This document shows positions 57,087 to 64,000 of a DNA stretch of 64,000 nt, in pieces. The stretch comes from Roseomonas gilardii subsp. gilardii. Lineage in GTDB: Bacteria; Pseudomonadota; Alphaproteobacteria; Acetobacterales; Acetobacteraceae. The position numbers and the translations under genes were made by a program. The stretch is from positions 1,910,501-1,974,500 of the forward strand of contig NZ_CP095554.1 of the NCBI RefSeq assembly GCF_023078375.1, in the 5' to 3' direction. Below the pieces are notes generated by a model, which did not search any database, had not been told where the DNA came from, and saw only the letters and a list, made by a program, of their open reading frames with translations. How positions within the stretch are numbered: the first letter of the stretch is position 1; each line of letters starts with the position of its first letter.

Positions 57087-58328
57087 ATGCCTTCCAATCC
57101 GACCCGAAACACCGCAGCGACGCTGCTGACCGCCGTGCTGGAGCGCCACCGCCCGCTGGAGGAGGCGCTGGACGCGCTGCCACCGCTGGAGCCACGCGAC
57201 CGGGCCGCCGCGCACCGCCTCGCCTCCCATGTGCTGCGCCGGCTGGGCACGATCGACGCGCTGCTGGAGCCCTGGCTGCGGCGGGAGCCGCCGGCCCCCG
57301 CCTGGCTGGCGCTGCGCATCGGCACGGCGGACCTGATCCTGCTCGGCACGCCGCCTCATGCCGCCGTCTCCGCCGCGGTGGGGCTGGCGCCGAAGCCGCT
57401 GGCGGGGCTGGTGAACGCGGTGCTGCGCCGCGTGGCCGAGGCCGGGCCGGCGGCGCTGGAAGGGCTGGATTCCGAGCGCCTGGACACGCCGGGCTGGCTC
57501 TGGACCTCCTGGCACGCCGCCTATGGTCCGGCGGTGCGTGCCATCGCCCGTGCGCATCGCGAGCCCGCGCCGCTGGATCTCAGCCTGATGCCCGGCGCCG
57601 CCCCGCCGGAGGGCGGCGAGCCGCTGCCCACCGGGACGCTGCGCTTTCCTGCCGGCACCCGCTTCTCGGACCTGCCCGGGGCGGGCGAGGCGCGATTCTG
57701 GGCGCAGGATGCCGCCGCCGCCCTGCCGGCGCGCCTGCTGGCGGCGCGGCCGGGCGAGCGCGTGGCCGATCTGGGGGCCGCGCCGGGGGGCAAGACGGCG
57801 CAGCTCGCCGCCGCCGGGGCGAGGGTCACGGCGGTGGAGAAGGACGCGAAGCGCGCCGGACGCCTGGGCGAGAACCTGCGCCGCCTGGGGCTGGAGGCCG
57901 AGCTGGCCGTCGCCGACGTGCTGGACTGGGCGCCGGCGGAGAAGTTCGATGCCATCCTGCTGGACGCGCCCTGCACCGCCACCGGCACCATGCGCCGGCA
58001 TCCGGACGTGCCCTTCCTGAAGCGCGCCTCCGATGTCGCGCCGCTGGCCGACCTTCAGCGCCGGATGCTGGCGGCGGCGGCGCGGCAGTTGAAGCCCGGC
58101 GGACGGCTGGTCTTCGCCACCTGCTCGCTGCAGCCGGAGGAGGGCGAGGCGCATCTGGCTGCGGCCGCCGCACTGGGGCTGGAGCCTGATCCGGTGCGGC
58201 CGGAGGAGGTGCCCGGCCTCGCCGAGGCCGTCACGCGGGACGGCGCGCTGCGGACCCGGCCCGATCTGTGGGCGGAGCGCGGCGGGCTGGACGGGTTCTT
58301 CGCCGCCCGCTTCCGGGCGAGGGGCTGA
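57087..58328 (+). CDS. rsmB: 16S rRNA m5C967 methyltransferase RsmB
   Basis: SAM-dependent RNA cytosine-5 methyltransferase, 413 residues. The N-terminal NusB-like domain (about 1-140: HRLASHVLRRLGTIDALLEP) is followed by the catalytic domain: SAM loop VADLGAAPGGKTAQLAAAGA, motif IV ILLDAPCTATGTMRRHPDV and motif VI VFATCSLQPEEGEAH, giving the two catalytic cysteines (PC and TC). ACGGAG precedes the ATG at 57087. The gene is divergent from the GT39 gene. Confidence 0.92.
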   Translation: MPSNPTRNTAATLLTAVLERHRPLEEALDALPPLEPRDRAAAHRLASHVLRRLGTIDALLEPWLRREPPAPAWLALRIGTADLILLGTPPHAAVSAAVGLAPKPLAGLVNAVLRRVAEAGPAALEGLDSERLDTPGWLWTSWHAAYGPAVRAIARAHREPAPLDLSLMPGAAPPEGGEPLPTGTLRFPAGTRFSDLPGAGEARFWAQDAAAALPARLLAARPGERVADLGAAPGGKTAQLAAAGARVTAVEKDAKRAGRLGENLRRLGLEAELAVADVLDWAPAEKFDAILLDAPCTATGTMRRHPDVPFLKRASDVAPLADLQRRMLAAAARQLKPGGRLVFATCSLQPEEGEAHLAAAAALGLEPDPVRPEEVPGLAEAVTRDGALRTRPDLWAERGGLDGFFAARFRARG

Positions 58329-58356
58329 GGCCGGAGCCGGGGTGGGGGCGGCCCGG

Positions 58357-58794
58357 TCAGCCCAAGGGGGCACCCAAAGTCTTGCGCAGGAAGTAGCGGG
58401 AATGGCCGGCCGGATAGTCCTCCAGCGTGCCGAAGACGGTGTAGCCGAGCTTCTCGTAGAAGCCGCGTGCCTGGAAGCTGAAGGTGTCGAGCCAGGCATA
58501 GCGGCAGCCGCGCCGCCCCGCCTCCTCCTCCGCCGCCCGCAGGATGCGCCGGCCGAAGCCCTGGCCGCGCGCTTCCTCCGGCAGGTGGAACATCTCCACG
58601 AAGAGCCAGTCCCGGGTGGTGCGGCCGATCAGTCCGCCCAGGGGCCGGCCCGTCCCCGGATCGCGCAGGATCACGCCCAGCAGGCGCATCTCCAGCGGCC
58701 CGGCCCGTTCCGTGTTGAAGGCGATCAGCCCTTGCAGGACGGTGTCGCGCTCGGCCTCGGCCGGCGAGTCGGTGACGGCGATCTCGGCATCCAT
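58357..58794 (-). CDS. GNAT N-acetyltransferase
   Basis: GCN5-related acetyltransferase, 145 residues. LPEEARGQGFGRRILRAAEE contains the acetyl-CoA pyrophosphate loop (QGFGRR), and RYAWLDTFSFQARGFYEKLG with YTVFGTLEDYP is the C-terminal half of the fold. The substrate is unknown. The ATG at 58794 starts the domain; the frame continues open upstream. Confidence 0.85.
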   Translation of the reverse strand: MDAEIAVTDSPAEAERDTVLQGLIAFNTERAGPLEMRLLGVILRDPGTGRPLGGLIGRTTRDWLFVEMFHLPEEARGQGFGRRILRAAEEEAGRRGCRYAWLDTFSFQARGFYEKLGYTVFGTLEDYPAGHSRYFLRKTLGAPLG

Positions 58795-58979
58795 GCGCCA
58801 GGGTGGCCGTCCCGGGGCCATGGGGCAAGGCTGGCCCCGCCTTCCGGCCATCCCGGGGGCGGAACCCCGGGAACTCCCTCCGGGAACGGCTTGTGGCATG
58901 CGGTGCCGATCCCGTACCTCTGCCAGCTGCGGAACAGCGGAACCATTCGCGCGATGACGGGCGAAGCTCAGGCAGGATC

Positions 58980-60954
58980 ATGATTCGCTGGGCCATCCGG
59001 ATCATGCTGTCGCTGGCGGGCCTGCTGCTCCTGGCGCTGGCCGGCGGCTGGTGGCTGCTGCCGCATCTCGATCTCGGCCCGGTGGCGGGCCGGATCGGCG
59101 GCGCGCTGCTGGGCCGGGAGCTGGCCTTCGCCGGGCTGAAGGTGGTGCCCGGCCACTGGACGAGCCTGGAGGTGCGGGGCCTGCGGCTGGCCGGGCCGCC
59201 CGGCCTGGACGGGGCGCCCATGCTGGAGATCGCCGACGCGAAGGGCGAGCTGGATCTCCTGTCGCTGTTCCAGGGGCCGCCCGTGCTGCGGCACCTGTCG
59301 GTGTCCGGCCTGCGGCTGCGGCTGGAGCGGGCACCGGATGGCACCGGCAACTGGCATTTCCATGGCACCCCAACCGGAGGAACCACGCCCGGACAGAAGC
59401 CCCATGGGACGGACCGGGTGCCGGACCAGGGTACGGAGGCCGCCCCCCGGCCGGGCCGGCGGCGAAGGAGGCGGAACCGGATTCCCTGCCGCCCGTCGAT
59501 CCCTCCGGCCGGGCGGGCTTTCCGGCGCTGCTGGACCTCGTCCTGACCGATGGCGAAGTGGAGATCGCCACGTCGAGCGGCAACAGGCTGCATGTCCGGC
59601 TCGACCATGTGGCCCTCGGCGCGGAGGATCTGGACCAGCCGGTGCGCCTGAGTGCCGGGGGGGCCTATAATGGCCTGCCGCTGCGCCTGCAGGCCGATCT
59701 CGCCTCCTTCCTGGCGCTGCGCGATACCGGCACGCCCTGTCCGATCACGCTGCGCGTGAGTTCCGGGAACACCAGCCTGGGCTTCGGCGGCACCATGGCC
59801 GATCCGTTGAACCTGGACGGGGCGAAAGGGCAACTCGTGCTGGAGGCGGCGACACCCGATGTCCTCCTGACCGTCGCCGGCTCGCCCCCGCCGGAGGCGA
59901 AGGCCGGACAGGGCCCGCCGCTCCGCCTCGCGGGGCTGCTGGAACGGTCCGGCGACCACTGGCGGCTGAGCGATGCCAAGGGCGGCCTCGGCGGGGCGGC
60001 CATCACCGGGGGGCGGCTGCGGCTCGACGAAGGCGCCCGGGGCGAGCCGGACAGCCTGTCCCTCGACCTGCCCTTCGGCCGCCTGGACCTGAACCGGCTG
60101 CTCGGCGGCCCCTCCTCTGGCGCTTCGGGGAGACCGACCTGCCGCTGGCGGTGGACCCCTCGCCGGGCATGCTGGTCTCGGCCCGGCTCAGCGCGGACCA
60201 GCTCGACTATGGCGGGCTGCGCCTCACCGGGGCGCGGCTCGCCGCGAGGCTGGAGCCGGGGCGCATCGTCCTGGAGGACCTCTCGGGCGGCTATCTGGGC
60301 GGCACGATCAACGGCCAGGGGCAGGTGGAAGGCTCCGCGGACCCCGGCGGGCGGATCTCCGCCCGGCTGGCCGCCACCGGCCTGGATGTCCAGGCCCTGC
60401 GGCAGGAGCTCGGCATCGGCCGGATCGACCTCCAGGGCAGGGTGGACGGGCATTTCACGCTCAGCGCCAGCGGCGCGACGCTCAACGGCGCGGCGCGGGA
60501 GGCGCATGCCTCGGCCGTGGTGAGCATGGCGGGCGGCAGCATCGCGCGTGAGCTGATCGAACTCGCCTCGCAGGACCTGCGGGGGCTCTTCCGCACCGCC
60601 CGGGGGCAGAGCGCCCTGTCCTGCCTGCTGGGAGTGGTGGACCTGCGGAACGGCGTCGCCACGGTCGCGCCCTTCCGCCTGCGGGCCGAGCACGGGACCA
60701 TCGCCGGCAATGGCCGCTTCGACCTCCGGCGCCGGCAGATGGATCTGACCGTGGGCAGCGCCCGATCGACCACCGGCACCCTGGCGCTGGACATTCCGGT
60801 GCGCGTCAGCGGCGCCTTCGCCGCCCCCACGATCCGCCCGGCCCGCTGGTCGCCCGAGGGGCGCGCCCTGCTGGCCGCCGGCAACGTGCTGGACCGCATC
60901 CCGCCGGAGCTCCGCGGCTTCGCCCGCCGCAACCCCTGCCTTTCGCCCGGCTGA
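58980..60954 (+). pseudogene. AsmA-family protein with two frameshifts
   Basis: An AsmA-like inner-membrane anchored protein, about 658 residues if repaired. It starts MIRWAIRIMLSLAGLLLLAL (membrane anchor) and LELRGLRLAGPPG-like VRGLRLAGPPGLDG with SLFQGPPVLRHLSVSGL. Frame 1 breaks at the C6 run 59443-59448; one extra C gives EAAPPAGPAAKEAEPDSLPP. Frame 2 runs through LVLTDGEVEIATSSGNRL to LLGGP and breaks at the C4 run 60109-60112; one extra C gives PLLWRFGETDLPLAVDPSPG. Frame 3 holds the C-terminal AsmA_2-like region (ALSCLLGVVDLRNGVATVAP, LRAEHGTIAGNGRFDL). AsmA relatives help transport phospholipids to the outer membrane. Confidence 0.8.
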
Positions 60955-60974
60955 CGATACCCCGGCGAGGGGGG

Positions 60975-61997
60975 CTACTCGATCCGGGCGCCGGAGGCCC
61001 GCACCACCTCCGGCCAGCGCGTGGCCTCGGCGATCACCAGGGCGCGGAAGCGGTCCGGGTCCGTGCCGGTGATCTGGAAGGCCTGGGCCCGGAGCTGCCC
61101 CGACACCTCCGGATCGGCGAGGCCGGCGGCGATCTCCCCGGCCAGGCGGCGCAGGATCGGCTCCGGCGTGCCGGCGGGGGCGAGGATGCCCTGCCACGTC
61201 ACCACCTCGAAGCCGGGGAAGCCGCTCTCGGCCAGGCTCGGCACCTCCGGCAGGTTGGGGTCGCGGCCGGCGGAGGTCACCGCCAGGGCGCGGATGCGTC
61301 CGGCCCGGATCTGCTCGATCGCGGCGGGCAGCGTCACCATCAGCGCGTCGATATGCCCGCCGGTGAGGTCGATGACCGCCGGGCCGCCGCCGCGATAGGG
61401 CACATGCGTCCAGCTCACGCCCGCCCGCTGTGCCAGCAGCGCGCCGGCGAGGTGGCCGAGGCTGCCATTCCCCTGGGAGGCCATGGAAAGATTCCCCCCG
61501 GCCTCCCGCGCCAGGGACAGGAAGGCGCCGATGTCCCGCGCCTCCAGCCCGTCCCGCACCACCAGCACCTGCGGCGCGCGCACGGCCTCGGCCACCGCCG
61601 CGAAGTCGCGCACCGGGTCGTAGCCGGAGCGGGGATAGAGCGCCGGGTTGATGGTCAGCACGTCGGAGCCGACCAGCAGCGTATGGCCGTCCGGCCGGGC
61701 ATGGGCGACGTGCTCGAAGGCGATGTTGCTGCCGCCCCCGGCCATGTTCTCCGCCACCACGGGCTGGCCCAGCGTGGCGGTGAGGCGCTTGGCCAGGATG
61801 CGGCCGAGGATGTCCAGACTGCCGCCCGGGGCGACGGGAACGATCAGGCGGATGGGGCGGCCCGGCCAGCCCCCCGCGCCCCGGTCCGGCCCCTGGCCGG
61901 GGCCGTCGCCCTGGGCCAGGGCGGTGCGGCCGGAGAGGACCAGGGGCAGCAAGGCGGCGGAGGCGGAAAGCAGGTGGCGGCGCGCAGGGGAGGACAT
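60975..61997 (-). CDS. TctC/Bug-family periplasmic binding protein
   Basis: Tripartite tricarboxylate transporter receptor-like protein, 340 residues. Tat-like leader MSSPARRHLLSASAALLPLV with cleavage near TALAQ. Family marks: WPGRPIRLIVPVAPGGSLDI, GQPVVAENMAGGGSNIAFEH, THVPYRGGGPAVIDLTGGHI and GRIRALAVTSAGRDPNLPEV. No TctA/TctB membrane genes are near, which is normal for orphan Bug proteins. Ligand likely a carboxylate; unknown. The ATG at 61997 starts the leader. Confidence 0.88.
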   Translation of the reverse strand: MSSPARRHLLSASAALLPLVLSGRTALAQGDGPGQGPDRGAGGWPGRPIRLIVPVAPGGSLDILGRILAKRLTATLGQPVVAENMAGGGSNIAFEHVAHARPDGHTLLVGSDVLTINPALYPRSGYDPVRDFAAVAEAVRAPQVLVVRDGLEARDIGAFLSLAREAGGNLSMASQGNGSLGHLAGALLAQRAGVSWTHVPYRGGGPAVIDLTGGHIDALMVTLPAAIEQIRAGRIRALAVTSAGRDPNLPEVPSLAESGFPGFEVVTWQGILAPAGTPEPILRRLAGEIAAGLADPEVSGQLRAQAFQITGTDPDRFRALVIAEATRWPEVVRASGARIE

Positions 61998-62004
61998 GGG
62001 GACC

Positions 62005-62034
62005 GAAAGGATGCCGGGATTTGGAAATCCTTTC
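62005..62034. promoter_or_regulatory. hairpin in the 308-bp tctC / rpe gap
   Basis: Inverted repeat GAAAGGAT / ATCCTTTC (8-bp stem, 14-nt loop) just upstream of the TctC-type gene, either in its leader RNA or as an operator. The rest of the 61998-62305 gap is moderately AT-rich and must hold divergent promoters, but I find no confident -35/-10 pair. Confidence 0.3.
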
Positions 62035-62305
62035 TCCGGCTGTCCCTCCGTTCCGCAAGGGGAAAGGAAACTTTGCTGCAATGATCGTCAGGCGCGATGA
62101 CTTTCTTCTCTTTCTGCGCCGCAGCACGGCATTGAGGTCCTGCCACCAGTCCGGTCCCCGTGGGAATCGGTGCGCTGCCGGCAGGAAGGCCATGGGCGGT
62201 TTCCCGGAATCGTGAGCCTGCATGGGACGGGACTCGTGGCGATCAGCCGCCGCAAACCCATCTCCGGCGGTTGCCCACCGCGGGACCGGCTGGCAAAACG
62301 GCCTC

Positions 62306-63004
62306 GTGTCCAGACCCGTCCGCATCGCCCCCTCCCTCCTGGCCGCCGACTTCGCCCGATTGGGCGAGGAGGTCAGCGCCATCGAAGCCGCCGGCGCCGA
62401 CTGGCTGCATCTCGACATCATGGACGGCCATTTCGTGCCGAACATCTCCTTCGGCCCGGCCCTGGTGCGTGCCCTGCGCAAGCACTGCACGCTGCCCTTC
62501 GACGTGCACCTGATGATCGCGCCGGCCGATCCCTATCTGGCCGCCTTCGCCGAGGCCGGGGCGCATGTCATCTCGCTGCATCCGGAGGCCGGGCCGCACC
62601 TGCACCGCTCCCTGCAGACGATCCGCGGCCTGGGCTGCCAGGCCGGCGTCGTGCTCAATCCCGCCACGCCGGTCTCGGTGGTGGAGAATGTGCTGGACCT
62701 GCTCGACCTCGTGCTGGTCATGACGGTCAATCCGGGCTTCGGCGGCCAGTCCTTCCTGACCTCGCAACTGCCGAAGATCGAGGCGCTGCGCCGCATGATC
62801 GACGCCTCCGGCCGCGACATCGCACTGGAGATCGATGGCGGCGTCACTGACCAGACCGCGCCGCTCTGCCTCGCGGCGGGCGCCGACACGCTGGTGGCCG
62901 GCACCGCCGTCTTCGGCAAGCCGGACTATGCCGCGGCCATCGCCGCGCTGCGCCCGAAGGGCACGGAGGGCGGGGGCGGCGAGACGTTGCGGAGACCGGA
63001 ATGA
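62306..63004 (+). CDS. rpe: ribulose-phosphate 3-epimerase
   Basis: Pentose-phosphate pathway TIM barrel interconverting ribulose-5- and xylulose-5-phosphate, 232 residues. RIAPSLLAADFARLGEEVSA, WLHLDIMDGHFVPNISFGP (metal and acid residues), FDVHLMIAPADPYLAAF, VLVMTVNPGFGGQSFL and LEIDGGVTDQTAPL are canonical. The start is GTG 62306; the frame is open upstream. The stop overlaps the next start (ATGA). Confidence 0.95.
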   Translation: MSRPVRIAPSLLAADFARLGEEVSAIEAAGADWLHLDIMDGHFVPNISFGPALVRALRKHCTLPFDVHLMIAPADPYLAAFAEAGAHVISLHPEAGPHLHRSLQTIRGLGCQAGVVLNPATPVSVVENVLDLLDLVLVMTVNPGFGGQSFLTSQLPKIEALRRMIDASGRDIALEIDGGVTDQTAPLCLAAGADTLVAGTAVFGKPDYAAAIAALRPKGTEGGGGETLRRPE

Positions 63005-64000
63005 GCGGCTGGCTGCGCGGCGCCAAGCGCACCCTGGCCGGGCTCAAGCCCCTGCGCGTGCCCGAGGCGCCGGCCCGTGCCTTCCGCGACCTCTGGCCGG
63101 GTGATGCGGCGCGCGGCCAGCGGCTGCTGAAGGGCGAGTTCGAGGTGCTCGGCACCACCGGGCTGCTGCTGCCTGCCGAGGCCGCCCGCGCCACGCCCGG
63201 CGCGCTGGAGGCGATGAGCGGCGGCAGCCCCTGCTGGCGCGCCGCGCTGCATGGCTTCGCCTGGCTGCGCGACCTGCGGGCGCTGGGCACGGACAATGCC
63301 CGGCTGCGGGCACGGGCGCTGACCCAGGACTGGCTGTCCCGCACCGGCAACGAGGCCCTGGCCGATGCGCCGGAGGTGGTGGGGGCGCGGCTCTCCGCCT
63401 GGCTGGGGCACTGGGACTTCCTGGCCGCCACGGCGGAGGACGGCTTCCGCAGGGCGCTGATGCAGCGGCTGGCGCAGGATGCGCGCGGGCTGGTCGCCGC
63501 CCTGCCGGCGCATTGCGAGCACCGAGGCGCGCTGGTGGCGCTGAAGGGCGCCATGGCGGCCGCCGTGGCGCTGGAGGAGGAGGGCTGGCTCACCCGCTGC
63601 CTGAAGCTCCTCCCCGCCGAGCTGGAGCGTCAGTTCCTGCCGGATGGCTGTCATGTGGAACGCTCCCCGGCGGTTCACCTGACCGCGCTGCAGGACCTGA
63701 TCGAGTTGCGCAACCTGCTGCACGGGGCCGAGCTGGAGGCGCCGCCGCACCTGTCCCTGGCGCTCGACCGCGCCGGGCCGGCGCTGCGCGTCTTCCGCCA
63801 CGGCGATGGCGGGCTGGCCTGCTTCAACGGCACGCGGGGGGAGGCGGCGCCGCTGCTGGACCTCGTCCTCACCCAGGCCCAGGCGCGCGGCCGGGCGCCG
63901 CTGATCCTGCCCGACAGCGGCTTCCAGCGCCTGCTCGCCGGGCGGACGCTGGTGATCGTGGATTGCGGCCCGCCGCCGCCGCATCTGGCCGGCCCCGGGC
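63001..64000 (+). CDS. heparinase II/III-family protein (5' part)
   Basis: Begins at an ATG overlapping the rpe stop and stays open for 333 codons to the window edge. MSGWLRGAKRTLAGLKPLRV, FRDLWPGDAARGQRLLKGEF, WLRDLRALGTDNARLRARAL, AHCEHRGALVALKGAMAAAV and LERQFLPDGCHVERSPAVHL are typical of the alpha/alpha-toroid N-terminal half of alphaproteobacterial heparinase II/III-like proteins, which are often encoded next to rpe. The lyase-like C-terminal beta domain lies outside. Probably acts on a polysaccharide; substrate unknown. Confidence 0.88.
   Translation, partial: MSGWLRGAKRTLAGLKPLRVPEAPARAFRDLWPGDAARGQRLLKGEFEVLGTTGLLLPAEAARATPGALEAMSGGSPCWRAALHGFAWLRDLRALGTDNARLRARALTQDWLSRTGNEALADAPEVVGARLSAWLGHWDFLAATAEDGFRRALMQRLAQDARGLVAALPAHCEHRGALVALKGAMAAAVALEEEGWLTRCLKLLPAELERQFLPDGCHVERSPAVHLTALQDLIELRNLLHGAELEAPPHLSLALDRAGPALRVFRHGDGGLACFNGTRGEAAPLLDLVLTQAQARGRAPLILPDSGFQRLLAGRTLVIVDCGPPPPHLAGPG

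Overview
The window is high-GC (around 70%) chromosomal DNA of an alphaproteobacterium, most likely Acetobacteraceae and Roseomonas-like. This rests on gene content and style: a C30-carotenoid-type gene set, a cyanide-insensitive-type bd oxidase, CbpA/CbpM, UvsE, an rpe-heparinase pair, and the palindromic intergenic repeats typical of Rhodospirillales. It is an inference from reading, not from a database search. I see no tRNA, rRNA, CRISPR array, insertion sequence or integrase, so this looks like core or regional chromosome.

Layout. 1-4.6 kb: the 5' end of lptF, an FAD-linked 2-hydroxyacid dehydrogenase, small proteins of unknown function, a DUF1194 protein and a phosphoribosyltransferase. 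4.8-14.6 kb: a peptide-type ABC importer (two tandem paralogous binding proteins, two permeases, two ATPases) with a half-size ABC exporter lodged inside it and a GntR-family regulator at its end. 14.6-24.2 kb: sulfur assimilation. cysK lies divergent from an Rrf2 regulator, cobA (siroheme) lies divergent from cysI, and a sulfate importer (binding protein, cysT, cysW, cysA) follows; uvsE sits beside cysK. 24.2-33.1 kb: cbpM/cbpA, a lipoprotein, a GT2 enzyme, a NodB-fold deacetylase overlapping anmK, a frameshifted MBL-fold gene, an SF2 helicase and a SlyB-like lipoprotein.

33.1-39.9 kb: the most interesting block. Two CrtI/CrtN-type oxidoreductases, a PlsC-type acyltransferase and a CrtQ-like membrane glycosyltransferase form a tight operon. 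An aldehyde dehydrogenase follows, bracketed by two large palindromic repeat elements. The enzyme classes reproduce the end-group chemistry of staphyloxanthin (desaturation, oxidation to aldehyde, then acid, glycosylation, acylation), so a glycosylated and acylated C30-type carotenoid is the best hypothesis.

40-64 kb: an amine oxidase, cydA-cydB with a DUF2474 subunit, a methyltransferase remnant, a GntP permease, thiC under a TPP riboswitch, an MscS-family channel, etfB-etfA with a 3-hydroxyacyl-CoA dehydrogenase, a GT39 enzyme, rsmB, an AsmA-like protein, a TctC-type binding protein, rpe and the start of a heparinase-family gene.

Three genes (MBL-fold, MscS, AsmA-like) carry four frameshifts of the same sign. 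Each is repaired by one extra C in a coding-strand C run, which suggests systematic homopolymer miscalls more than independent decay.
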